The notes below the pieces were generated by a model. That model was not told the DNA's origin. It was given only the letters and a program-made list of their open reading frames with translations, and searched no databases. 10,737 bases of DNA from Lactobacillales bacterium (GTDB lineage Bacteria > Bacillota > Bacilli > Lactobacillales > Vagococcaceae). Shown one piece after another: positions 1 through 7,049 of the stretch (its first letter is position 1; each line of letters starts with the position of its first letter). Location of the stretch: positions 1-10,737 of the forward strand of contig JAATEZ010000063.1 in the NCBI GenBank assembly GCA_015655485.1, given 5' to 3'. The position numbers were made by a program, and so were the translations under genes.

Positions 1-94
1 CCTTTTTAATTACACAACAGGTTTTCTTATATTCTTTTTTTAAGTGAAAGGACTGTGCAGAGTATTTTGTGATTCAAGAAAGAAAATTTTTTAT

Positions 95-123
95 TTGACA
101 TCTTTATTTTTTTGTTCTATTAT
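95..123 (+). promoter_or_regulatory. Consensus sigma-A promoter of the marR-ABC operon
   Basis: A perfect -35 box TTGACA lies at 95-100 and a near-consensus -10 box TATTAT at 118-123, with the ideal 17-bp spacer. Transcription should begin near 130. This placement rules out a translation start at the in-frame ATG at 112, which lies inside the promoter, and supports the start at 190. The expected leader is about 60 nt. Nothing gene-like is visible in bases 1-94. Confidence 0.85.
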
Positions 124-127
124 TTAT

Positions 128-153
128 CTTTAGTAAGTATCTTCAGTAAGTAT
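128..153 (+). repeat. 13-bp tandem direct repeat at the operon's transcription start, candidate operator
   Basis: Two head-to-tail copies are present, CTTTAGTAAGTAT at 128-140 and CTTCAGTAAGTAT at 141-153, identical at 12 of 13 positions. They sit directly downstream of the -10 box and cover the expected transcription start. MarR proteins commonly repress their own operon by binding next to the promoter, so this is a reasonable candidate for the MarR binding site. The repeat is seen directly; its role is inferred. Most MarR sites are inverted repeats, which counts against it. Confidence 0.5.
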
Positions 154-189
154 TTATATGCTTTTTTAATTGGAATCTGGAGGATAAAA

Positions 190-654
190 ATGAATGAAGA
201 ATTAGTTAAAAAAATTTTTCGTACTTGTGCCAGGGCGAAACGTTTGACTGATTTTATGCCTAAGCTGCCGGACGGGATGACTCCTCGCCATCTCCGGGTG
301 ATGGAAGCGGTGGTGGAGATCAATCAGGAAAATGGTGTAGCTTGTATAGGGGATATTGGTCATTACATCAATACGACACTGCCAAGTATCACCCATTTGA
401 TCAATGAGCTGGAAAAATTAGAGCTGGTTATCAGAGTTCCTTCTACTAAAGACAAGCGGATCACACAGGTTGTGCCAACTGATTCAGGAGTCTATTTTTA
501 TGAAAAATATATTCGGGAATATCACCGGCACATTGCTGAACTTTTTAACGATATCACTCCCCAAGATTGTGAAATCATGATAGAAACGATGAATACGATT
601 TATTTACTAATGAAAAAAGATAAAGAAGAACGAGACAATGGGGGAAATCTGTAG
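190..654 (+). CDS. MarR-family transcriptional regulator of the adjacent ABC exporter
   Basis: A 154-residue winged helix-turn-helix protein of usual MarR length. The start is the ATG at 190, preceded by GGAGG at 179-183 with a 6-nt gap. An in-frame upstream ATG at 112 would add 26 hydrophobic residues but lies between the promoter boxes and has no ribosome site. A DNA-binding core runs from about residue 30 to 100, with the recognition helix near 64-80. The wing carries the family-typical D-K-R triplet at 88-90. The flanking helices should form the dimer interface. The stop codon abuts the start of the first ABC gene, so all three genes should be co-transcribed. By analogy with other marR-transporter operons it is probably a ligand-responsive repressor of its own operon. 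The ligand cannot be deduced from the sequence. Confidence 0.9.
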   Translation: MNEELVKKIFRTCARAKRLTDFMPKLPDGMTPRHLRVMEAVVEINQENGVACIGDIGHYINTTLPSITHLINELEKLELVIRVPSTKDKRITQVVPTDSGVYFYEKYIREYHRHIAELFNDITPQDCEIMIETMNTIYLLMKKDKEERDNGGNL

Positions 655-2388
655 ATGTATAAAAAATTATTTCAATCCTTGCGGTCATTTAGGAAAAATT
701 CCATCTTGACCGTCATTTTTATTGCTTTAGAAGTCGCAATGGAGATCATGATCCCTTTTTTGATGGCAAAAATCATTGACAAAGGTTTTGAAACCAAGGA
801 TATTAGTTATATCATAAAAATTGGCAGTATTATGTTCTTTTGTGCCCTATTTTCAATGACTGCCGGCGTTTTATCCGGGAAGTTTTCTTCAGAGGCGGCC
901 GCTGGTTTTTCAAGGAATATTCGTAAAGATGTTTTTGACGCGATCCAGACCTTTTCTTTTGGCAATATGGACAAATTTTCTACCCCTAGTTTGATCACGC
1001 GGTTAACAACAGATATCACCAACATTCAAATGGCCTATCAAATGGTGTTGAAAATTATTGTACGGGCTCCTTTGATGCTGCTTTTTTCTTTTGGTATGGC
1101 TTTGATCATCAATGCACGCTTGGCTTTGACCATTCTGGCGGCGATCCCTTTGCTTGGCGGGGCTTTGATTTTTATTGTGATCAAAGTTCATCCGATTTTC
1201 TTACAAGTATTTAAGAAATATGATTTTTTGAATCAAATCGTGCAGGAAAATATCAATGGGATTCGTGTAGTCAAATCTTTTGTGCGAGAAAGAGAAGAAG
1301 TCAAGAAGTTTCATGTGGCTTCTGAGGAAGTCAAAAAATATTTTGTTAAGGCAGAGAAAATTTTGGCTTTAAATAGTCCGGTGATGCAGTTTGCAATATA
1401 TACATGTATGCTGCTTATTTCATGGTTTGGCGCAAAATTTATTGTTGCCGGAAGCATGACTACTGGAGAGTTAATGAGCTTTATTGCTTATTTGATGCAG
1501 ATTTTAAGCAGTCTGATGATGATCTCGATGATTTTTGTGATGGTGGTTATTTCTGAGGCCTCTATTGAACGAGTTGTTGAAGTGCTGGAAGAAAAAAGCG
1601 ATTTGTCCAATGGGCCACAGCCAATCTATGAATTGGAAAATGGCGCGGTCACGTTTGAACAAGTAAGTTTTAAATATGATCCCAAAGCCGCTAAGAATGA
1701 TTTAGAGAATTTAGATTTCACTATTCTTTCAGGTGAAACGATTGGGATCATTGGCGGAACTGGCAGCGGGAAAAGTTCTCTGGTCCAGCTCATTCCCAGA
1801 TTATATGATGTTGTTAGTGGTGTGGTAAAGGTTGGCGGAAAAAGCGTCAGAGATTATGATTTAGCCACATTGCGTGAAGAAATTGCAGTGGTTTTGCAAA
1901 AAAACACTTTGTTTTCAGGGACTATTTTAGAAAATCTACGCTGGGGCAATGAAAAAGCGACGCTGGCCGAAGTACAACGAGCCTGTCAGCTGGCCCAGGC
2001 GGATAGTTTTATTCAAGAATTTCCAGATAAATATGAGACCTTGATCGATCAAGGCGGATCCAATGTTTCTGGCGGGCAAAAGCAAAGACTGTGTATTGCC
2101 CGAGCACTTTTAAAAAAGCCCAAAATTTTGATTCTGGATGATTCTACCAGCGCGGTGGATACCAAAACAGATTCACTGATCCGTAAAGCATTTCGGGAGG
2201 AAATCCCGGAAACAACTAAGATCATTGTAGGCCAACGGATATCATCGATTGAAGATGCAGATAAAATCATTGTTTTACATGAAGGCCAGGTCAACGGTAT
2301 CGGGACTCATGAAGAGTTGCTAAGAGACAATGTGATTTATCAAGAGGTTTACTATTCACAAAAAAAAGGAGTGGGAATGGATGAGTGA
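655..2388 (+). CDS. Multidrug-type ABC half-transporter, subunit with degenerate ATP site
   Basis: A 577-residue type IV ABC exporter half: six membrane helices in about residues 15-300, then a nucleotide-binding domain. Walker A is GGTGSGKS (367-374), the Q-loop Gln is 415, the signature is intact VSGGQ (471-475), and Walker B is ILILD (491-495). Two catalytic positions are altered. Asp496 replaces the usual Glu after Walker B, and Gln527 replaces the switch His. This pattern is known from the degenerate-site partners of heterodimeric exporters such as TM287/288, BmrCD, LmrCD and EfrCD. It starts one base after the marR stop, with GGGGAA 8 nt upstream, and its last eight bases overlap the next gene. 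It should act in the cytoplasmic membrane as the obligate partner of the following protein. The substrate is unknown; drug efflux is inferred from family and the MarR neighbour. Confidence 0.92.
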   Translation: MYKKLFQSLRSFRKNSILTVIFIALEVAMEIMIPFLMAKIIDKGFETKDISYIIKIGSIMFFCALFSMTAGVLSGKFSSEAAAGFSRNIRKDVFDAIQTFSFGNMDKFSTPSLITRLTTDITNIQMAYQMVLKIIVRAPLMLLFSFGMALIINARLALTILAAIPLLGGALIFIVIKVHPIFLQVFKKYDFLNQIVQENINGIRVVKSFVREREEVKKFHVASEEVKKYFVKAEKILALNSPVMQFAIYTCMLLISWFGAKFIVAGSMTTGELMSFIAYLMQILSSLMMISMIFVMVVISEASIERVVEVLEEKSDLSNGPQPIYELENGAVTFEQVSFKYDPKAAKNDLENLDFTILSGETIGIIGGTGSGKSSLVQLIPRLYDVVSGVVKVGGKSVRDYDLATLREEIAVVLQKNTLFSGTILENLRWGNEKATLAEVQRACQLAQADSFIQEFPDKYETLIDQGGSNVSGGQKQRLCIARALLKKPKILILDDSTSAVDTKTDSLIRKAFREEIPETTKIIVGQRISSIEDADKIIVLHEGQVNGIGTHEELLRDNVIYQEVYYSQKKGVGMDE

Positions 2389-4264
2389 TCGACCAATTTC
2401 AAGCACGTTGCATCCTTTGAAAACCTTTCAACGGCTTTTCGGCTATATATTTAAAGGATATAAGCTCCAGCTGGTTTTTGTTGTGATCAGTATTTTGATC
2501 AGTGCGATTGCCGGGACTTTAGGAATCGTCTTTACAAAGGTCCTGATCGATAATTTTATTGTTCCGTTGATGAAACAGGAAAATCCTGATTTCTCGCAAT
2601 TATTATCCGTTCTGCTGATAATGTTGGTTGTGTATTATGTAGGAGTCATCTGTACTTATATCTATAATCGGTTGATGATCATTATTGCTCAGGGAGTTCT
2701 TAAGGACATCCGTGATGAAATGTTTGAACATATGGAAAAATTATCGATTCGTTATTTTGATCAGCATACGACCGGTGATGTGATGAGCCGCTATACGAAT
2801 GATGCGGATACTTTGCGGCAAATGATCAGTCAATCCTTGCCGCAAACTTTTTCCGCTCTCATAACGGTTATCAGCATTATTGTGGCGATGTTTGCTTTAA
2901 ATATTCCGCTAACGTTCTTTGTCTTATTCATGTTATTGATCATGGTAAGTGTGACGCGTCTGGTAGCGAATAAAAGCGGGCAATATTTCTCGAAACAGCA
3001 ATATGCGATTGGCGAGGTCAATGGTTATGTCGAAGAAATGATTGAAGGCCAAAAAGTAGTAAAAGTATTCAATCACGAAAAAAGGGCGCAAGAACAGTTT
3101 GCTTTGCTGAATGAAAATTTGTACCAGCAATCGGCACTGGCTAATACGTATGCCAGTATTCTGATGCCGATTTTAGGGAATTTAGGGAACTTTTCTTATC
3201 TTTTGACAGCAGTTGTCGGTTCTATTTTGTCGATCACAGGGATCGCTCCATTAACGTTAGGGGTTTTAGCTTCTTTTGTCCAGTTTACTAAAGCGATTAC
3301 TCAACCCGTCTCGCAAATTTCGCAGCAACTTAATTCAGTCATTATGGCGATCGCTGGCGCGGAGCGGATCTTTAATCTATTTGATGAAGTTCCGGAGGAA
3401 AATTCCGGTAAAATCCAGCTGGTCAATGCCAAATACAATGAGACTGGAAAAATAGAGGAAACATTAGAAAAAACCGGTCAATGGGCTTGGAAAAAAATGG
3501 AACAAGATGGATCCGTCCACTATATTCCCTTAACAGGAGATGTACGTTTTAAAGATGTTACTTTTGGGTATAATAAAAATAAAGTTATTTTGCATGATTT
3601 AAGCTTGTTTGCTAAACCAGGACAAAAAATTGCTTTTGTTGGTGCGACTGGCGCAGGGAAAACGACGATTACTAATTTGATCAATCGGTTTTATGATATT
3701 GATGAAGGCGAGATCCTTTATGATGGATTAAATATCAAATCCATCAATAAAAATGACCTGCGACGATCATTAGGCATCGTCCTGCAGGACACCCATTTAT
3801 TTACTGGTACGATTCGTGAGAATATTCGTTATGGCCGTTTGGAAGCGACAGATGAAGAAGTGATCGCTGCCGCAAAATTAGCTAATGTTCACGAGTTTAT
3901 TTCAAAGTTGCCGCATGGGTATGATACTTTTATTACTGGAGATGGCGGCTCCTTGTCGCAAGGACAAAGACAATTGTTGGCCATTGCCAGAGCTGCTGTA
4001 GCCGATCCGCCAGTATTGATATTGGATGAAGCGACTTCTAATATTGATACTCGGACGGAATCGATCATTCAAAGAGGAATGGACAGCCTGATGAAAGGCC
4101 GAACGGTTTTTGTGATCGCTCATCGTCTTTCTACGGTTCGAAACTCAAATGCCATTATCGTTTTAGATCAAGGACGAATTATTGAGCGCGGGTCTCATGA
4201 TGATTTAATGGAACAAAAAGGAAATTACTATCAGTTATATACAGGGGCTTTTGAACTTTCATGA
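2381..4264 (+). CDS. Multidrug-type ABC half-transporter, catalytic-site subunit
   Basis: A 627-residue membrane-ATPase fusion: transmembrane domain in about 20-320, ATPase from about 388. Walker A is GATGAGKT (421-428), the Q-loop Gln is 469, Walker B ends in D549 followed by the canonical Glu550, and the switch His is 581. Its signature reads LSQGQ (525-529) rather than LSGGQ. That is the change expected in the partner that completes the degenerate site of the first subunit, leaving one competent site built from this protein's Walker motifs and the partner's VSGGQ. A 45-residue insert (about 343-388) between the domains accounts for most of the extra length over the first subunit and is also seen in this subunit type. 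The gene overlaps the upstream one by 8 bp, with AAAGGAG at 2365-2371 inside it, so the two are probably translationally coupled at equal stoichiometry. Confidence 0.92.
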   Translation: MSDRPISSTLHPLKTFQRLFGYIFKGYKLQLVFVVISILISAIAGTLGIVFTKVLIDNFIVPLMKQENPDFSQLLSVLLIMLVVYYVGVICTYIYNRLMIIIAQGVLKDIRDEMFEHMEKLSIRYFDQHTTGDVMSRYTNDADTLRQMISQSLPQTFSALITVISIIVAMFALNIPLTFFVLFMLLIMVSVTRLVANKSGQYFSKQQYAIGEVNGYVEEMIEGQKVVKVFNHEKRAQEQFALLNENLYQQSALANTYASILMPILGNLGNFSYLLTAVVGSILSITGIAPLTLGVLASFVQFTKAITQPVSQISQQLNSVIMAIAGAERIFNLFDEVPEENSGKIQLVNAKYNETGKIEETLEKTGQWAWKKMEQDGSVHYIPLTGDVRFKDVTFGYNKNKVILHDLSLFAKPGQKIAFVGATGAGKTTITNLINRFYDIDEGEILYDGLNIKSINKNDLRRSLGIVLQDTHLFTGTIRENIRYGRLEATDEEVIAAAKLANVHEFISKLPHGYDTFITGDGGSLSQGQRQLLAIARAAVADPPVLILDEATSNIDTRTESIIQRGMDSLMKGRTVFVIAHRLSTVRNSNAIIVLDQGRIIERGSHDDLMEQKGNYYQLYTGAFELS

Positions 4265-4275
4265 TTTTTAGGAAA

Positions 4276-4333
4276 TGAAACCGGGTCAAAAGTGTTCGGT
4301 TTCAAGAAAAGTTGTTTTTGACCCGTTTTTTTT
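4276..4333 (+). terminator. Intrinsic terminator 1 of the ABC operon, with an overlapping upstream hairpin
   Basis: A perfect 10-bp stem pairs 4282-4291 (CGGGTCAAAA) with 4316-4325 (TTTTGACCCG), followed by an uninterrupted run of T residues. It begins about 18 bp after the second ABC stop codon. A second 8-bp stem, TGAAACCG (4276-4283) with CGGTTTCA (4297-4304), shares two bases with the terminator's left arm and encloses the rest of it. The two stems either compete or stack as a pseudoknot. Confidence 0.85.
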
Positions 4334-4340
4334 CGTATTT

Positions 4341-4381
4341 AAAGCCGACTCATTCGTTTAAATTGATGGGTCAGCTTTTTT
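4341..4381 (+). terminator. Intrinsic terminator 2 of the ABC operon
   Basis: Arms at 4341-4353 and 4366-4378 form a 13-position stem with one mismatch and one T-G wobble, a 12-nt loop and a T run at 4376-4381. It follows the first terminator by about 10 bp, so the pair isolates the aldo/keto reductase gene from efflux-operon transcription. Confidence 0.75.
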
Positions 4382-4486
4382 GGGGATTTATAGAACTTAT
4401 TTTTTAGCTCCACAGATCAAATCTTTGTGAAAAATGTACAAAAATATTTGTGAGGCTGCTTATTGTATAAATTTTTGGGCTATTTG

Positions 4487-4536
4487 CTCAAGGTTTAATG
4501 AACTTGTTCAGCCTTTCTTGAGAAATAGTGTATAAT
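4487..4536 (+). promoter_or_regulatory. Promoter of the aldo/keto reductase gene with an upstream symmetric dyad
   Basis: A perfect TATAAT lies at 4531-4536, about 100 bp before the start codon, but no good -35 box stands 16-18 bp upstream. Occupying that place is a symmetric dyad: CTCAAG (4487-4492), six bases, TGAAC (4499-4503), TT, GTTCA (4506-4510), six bases, CTTGAG (4517-4522). The weak -35 plus the dyad suggests regulator control at this promoter, which is an inference. The rest of the 4382-4637 gap holds only short AT-rich repeats such as AGAAAG-GG-CTTTCT at 4551-4564. Confidence 0.55.
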
Positions 4537-4637
4537 AGGAGATGTTTTTTAGAAAGGGCTTTCTTGATTTTTAGAAAAATAAAAATTTATATAGAAAGCT
4601 TTAAAAAGTTGAATGGTAAAGTTGGGAGTGTGGAAAA

Positions 4638-5627
4638 ATGATTCAAACGGATCATGATCGTTACGAAAAAATGAGTTATCGGCGAGTAGGACATAGCGGA
4701 TTGCGATTATCCGCGTTATCTTTGGGAATGTGGCATAATTTTGGCGGTGTAGATCCTTTAGAAAATGCACGTGCTATTATTCACCGAGCCTTTGATTTAG
4801 GGATTACTCACTTTGATTTAGCCAATAATTACGGGCCGCCAGCTGGAAGCGCGGAAGAAAATTTTGGGAAAATTTTAAAACAGGATCTGGCCGGATATCG
4901 GGATGAGTTGATCATTTCAACAAAGGCAGGTTATCATATGTGGGAGGGTCCTTATGGGGAATGGGGTTCTCGTAAACACATCATTTACAGTCTAGATCAA
5001 AGTTTAAAAAGACTCGGTTTAGATTATGTGGATATTTTTTATTCCCATCGCCCGGATCCGGATACTCCATTTGAAGAGACTGCTTTAGCACTGGATGCGG
5101 TTGTTAAAGCAGGCAAAGCTTTATATGTCGGTCTTTCTAATTATTCTCCGGAACAGACCGCAACAATGATGCATTTTTTTAATGAACTCAAGACACCTTG
5201 CATTATTCATCAGGATCCATATAATCTATATAATCGAAAAATCGAGAATGGGCTGCTGCCGGTTCTTCGGGAAGAAAAAATGGGGCTGATCGCATTTAGT
5301 CCTTTGGCTCAAGGACAGCTTACTGATCGTTATTTAAATGGGATCCCCCAAGACTCTAGAGCAGTTAAAAGTGGACGATTTTTAGATGTGGAGCAAGTAG
5401 GAAAAACGATTGAAAAATCTCGAAAACTTAATGCTGTAGCTCTTGAACGCCATCAGACGCTGGCCGAAATGTCTTTGGCATGGCTGTTAAAAGATCCGCT
5501 TGTTGCAAGCGTCATTATTGGAGCAAGTAAAGTAAGTCAAGTAGAAGATAATGTCAAGGCCTTGGAAAATTCAGATTTCTCAAATTCGGAATTAGAGAAA
5601 ATCGAGAATATTTTAAAAAAAGAGTAA
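4638..5627 (+). CDS. yghZ: Aldo/keto reductase, YghZ (L-glyceraldehyde 3-phosphate reductase) type
   Basis: A 329-residue NADPH-type aldo/keto reductase barrel. The catalytic tetrad is recognisable: Asp60, Tyr65, Lys96 (in STKAGY) and His137 (in YSHRPD). The stretch 98-113, with MW-GPYGEWGSRK, and the later IAFSPLAQG and NGIPQDSR segments are typical of the YghZ/Gpr subgroup (AKR14). Members of that subgroup reduce L-glyceraldehyde 3-phosphate and other aldehydes such as methylglyoxal in the cytoplasm. A GGGAG at 4624-4628, 9 nt upstream, supports the ATG. The gene stands alone between terminators on both sides, so it is probably controlled independently. A detoxifying role is inferred from the family; the physiological substrate here is unproven. 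Bases 4566-4580 in the leader resemble a CodY box with three mismatches, which is weak evidence in AT-rich DNA. Confidence 0.9.
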   Translation: MIQTDHDRYEKMSYRRVGHSGLRLSALSLGMWHNFGGVDPLENARAIIHRAFDLGITHFDLANNYGPPAGSAEENFGKILKQDLAGYRDELIISTKAGYHMWEGPYGEWGSRKHIIYSLDQSLKRLGLDYVDIFYSHRPDPDTPFEETALALDAVVKAGKALYVGLSNYSPEQTATMMHFFNELKTPCIIHQDPYNLYNRKIENGLLPVLREEKMGLIAFSPLAQGQLTDRYLNGIPQDSRAVKSGRFLDVEQVGKTIEKSRKLNAVALERHQTLAEMSLAWLLKDPLVASVIIGASKVSQVEDNVKALENSDFSNSELEKIENILKKE

Positions 5628-5655
5628 AGAAACGTGAATAGAATTAAAAAAAGAA

Positions 5656-5696
5656 CGCGAGGAAAACTTTTAAAGTTTTAATCTCGCGCTTTTTTT
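5656..5696. terminator. Strong, possibly bidirectional terminator after the aldo/keto reductase gene
   Basis: CGCGAG (5656-5661) pairs with CTCGCG (5683-5688), and the interior AAAACTTT (5663-5670) pairs with AAAGTTTT (5672-5679). A run of seven T follows on the plus strand. The opposite strand also ends its stem with TTC and then seven T, so it could stop read-through from the convergent yitT-like gene. Confidence 0.88.
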
Positions 5697-5723
5697 ATGG
5701 ATTGCTGAGTGATAGATGAAAGT

Positions 5724-5745
5724 AAAAATGAGTTTGTTCATTTTT
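5724..5745 (-). terminator. AT-rich hairpin, possible terminator of the yitT-like gene
   Basis: AAAAATGA (5724-5731) and TCATTTTT (5738-5745) form a perfect 8-bp stem with a 6-nt loop, about 75 bp past the minus-strand yitT-like stop codon. A and T tracts on both sides would give U tracts in either direction. The stem is weak because almost all its pairs are A-T. Confidence 0.35.
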
Positions 5746-5821
5746 TTATATTCTACTTCTCAATTATTGCCCTAAACATTTTTTGTCTCAAGATTTTTGG
5801 ATCGCATCAAATGAATTTAGG

Positions 5822-6709
5822 TCATCGAACTCTTTTTCTTAGCAAACTTTTAGGAGCAGGCCGATCATACGTAAACCCTTCTCCGAGTGCTTCGTGGACA
5901 TTTATCACAGAAATAAAAGCATTACTGTCGATTTCTGTGATGATTCGTTTGACTTCGGCAATTTCACGCGGGTTCACAACGCAATAAAGAATCAGTTTTT
6001 CTTCTTTTGAGTATCCGCCCTGACCCTTAAAAAAGCTGACTCCTCGTTCCAGATCGGCAAAAATCGCTTCGGCAATTTTTGTACTGTGATTGCTGACCAC
6101 AAGGACACCTTTAGCAGTATAGGCACCATCTTGGACAAAATCGACGACGTTGCTAAAAACAAAAGAAACGATCATGGTATACATCATATGTTTTAAGTCT
6201 AGGTAACAAAGGGAAGCAATCAGAACCATGACATCTAAGGCTAAGAGAGAACGTCCCATGGAAATACCTGCTTTTTTTTCGAGGATCCGCGAGATAATAT
6301 CCATTCCGCCCGTCGTTCCGCCTACACGATAAATAAAGCCGCTGCCAAGCCCTGCACCAAGCCCCGCTAAGAGCGCGGCAATCAATAGATCATGATCTAA
6401 GTTGATCGTTAATGGGACCCGCTGCCAGACCCACAAACAGACAGATAACGAAATCGTTCCAAAAGTGGTGTATACAAAAGAGCGTCTGCCTAATATTTTT
6501 GCGCCAATCAAAATCAAGGGAATATTTATAAGCAGTGTTGAATAAGCGGGATCAATGCCAAATAGATTAAAAAGAATCAGCGTGATCCCTGTTACGCCGC
6601 CTTCAGCTAAATTATTTGCTATGTTAAACATAACCAGACCAAAAGCATAAAGATTCGTTCCTAAAAAAATTACAAGGATATCTGTTATACGATATTCATC
6701 TTTTTCCAT
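5822..6709 (-). CDS. YitT-family multipass membrane protein with C-terminal DUF2179 domain
   Basis: A 295-residue protein when started at the ATG at 6709. That start has AAAGGG (6719-6724) 9 nt upstream. An in-frame ATG at 6718 (three residues longer) would directly touch the same ribosome site, so it is less likely. Five or so hydrophobic helices occupy roughly residues 8-200. They include the Gly-rich GLGAGLGSGFIYRVGGTTGG segment typical of the family (YitT_membrane, formerly DUF161). The last 80 to 90 residues are soluble and match the DUF2179 layout, with the FFKGQGGY and VIREIxEID-like segments. Family members are widespread in Firmicutes. Transport has been suggested for them but no substrate is established. 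The gene lies about 100 bp beyond a large structured region that separates it from the serine dehydratase genes, so it may be partly co-transcribed with them. Confidence 0.88.
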   Translation of the reverse strand: MEKDEYRITDILVIFLGTNLYAFGLVMFNIANNLAEGGVTGITLILFNLFGIDPAYSTLLINIPLILIGAKILGRRSFVYTTFGTISLSVCLWVWQRVPLTINLDHDLLIAALLAGLGAGLGSGFIYRVGGTTGGMDIISRILEKKAGISMGRSLLALDVMVLIASLCYLDLKHMMYTMIVSFVFSNVVDFVQDGAYTAKGVLVVSNHSTKIAEAIFADLERGVSFFKGQGGYSKEEKLILYCVVNPREIAEVKRIITEIDSNAFISVINVHEALGEGFTYDRPAPKSLLRKRVR

Positions 6710-6780
6710 TTGGATCATCCCTTTCTATCTGTTCAATTTTTAGCACAAAATCCTTGTGTTTTATTAGAGTTCTTCGGCAT

Positions 6781-6808
6781 TTGTTATCTTTCGGCTGATT
6801 AATGTCAA
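6781..6808 (-). promoter_or_regulatory. Possible promoter for the yitT-like gene
   Basis: On the minus strand a perfect TTGACA (6808-6803) is followed after 16 bp by TAACAA (6786-6781), a poor -10 box. It would give a leader of about 65 nt that contains a small hairpin of the CACAA/TTGTG type. The -35 box overlaps the end of the T tract that follows the structured region, so termination and re-initiation would be adjacent. Confidence 0.35.
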
Positions 6809-7045
6809 AAAAAGTTTTGAGACGAAAAGGCCGCCATGCCTTTTCATCTCGGCTGCATAGTTCCAATTTTTAGGGAACTAAAAGGCATTTTTGAAAGGCC
6901 GGACAGGTTCCCTCAGCATTTCAGAGTCCAGCTTTGTGAGGCAGACCTTTTCGGCAATAGTTCAGGATAAATTCACGATCGAAAACGATCGCTACAATTT
7001 CCCTTTCCCTATTGCTTAAGGTCTACAAGCCTCCCTCAGCATTTC
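6807..7045 (-). ncRNA. Unidentified structured RNA or leader between sdaAA and the yitT-like gene
   Basis: Hairpin A (6938-7033) has five helices in one long arm: 6938-6942 with 7029-7033, 6943-6947 with 7020-7024, 6954-6960 with 7009-7015, 6969-6973 with 6996-7000, and 6976-6981 with 6986-6991 closed by an AAAA loop. Hairpin B pairs 6836-6843 with 6881-6888 and, inside it, 6858-6864 with 6874-6880. Hairpin C pairs 6819-6831 with 6838-6850 (13 positions, one wobble) and is followed on the minus strand by AAAAC and seven T. B and C share 6836-6850 and cannot coexist. A further stem, 6873-6878 with 6907-6912, excludes the inner part of B. This order of aptamer-like arm, antiterminator and terminator resembles a riboswitch or attenuator. 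I compared it by eye with lysine, glycine, TPP, SAM, M-box, c-di-AMP, T-box and 6S RNAs and could not match it. The strand is inferred from the flanking genes and the T tract. Confidence 0.45.
6909..7045. repeat. 14-bp direct repeat flanking hairpin A
   Basis: TCCCTCAGCATTTC occurs at 6909-6922 and, identically, at 7032-7045, 123 bp apart in the same orientation. The copies bracket the long hairpin of 6938-7033. One copy begins 5 bp from the sdaAA stop codon. They could be a duplicated RNA motif, a target-site duplication from a small hairpin insertion, or products of recombination. Confidence 0.7.
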
Positions 7046-7049
7046 CTCA

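Noticed and set aside
112..189. A 26-codon N-terminal extension of the MarR gene starting at the ATG at 112.
   Set aside because: The ATG lies between the -35 and -10 boxes, has no ribosome site and would encode a hydrophobic tail foreign to the family. The ATG at 190 has an ideal GGAGG.
5709..5987. A 92-codon plus-strand open frame.
   Set aside because: More than half lies antisense to the conserved C-terminal domain of the YitT-family gene, and no ribosome site precedes it.
6889..7045. Two very short minus-strand frames beginning Met-Leu-Arg-Glu at each 14-bp repeat, as possible leader peptides.
   Set aside because: The shared residues simply follow from the repeated DNA, and neither ATG has a properly spaced ribosome site.
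6807..7045. Assignment of the structured region to a lysine riboswitch, because of GGGAAAGGGAAA-like and GCCGAA segments.
   Set aside because: The other conserved lysine-aptamer elements and the five-helix junction are not present, so the resemblance is only local.
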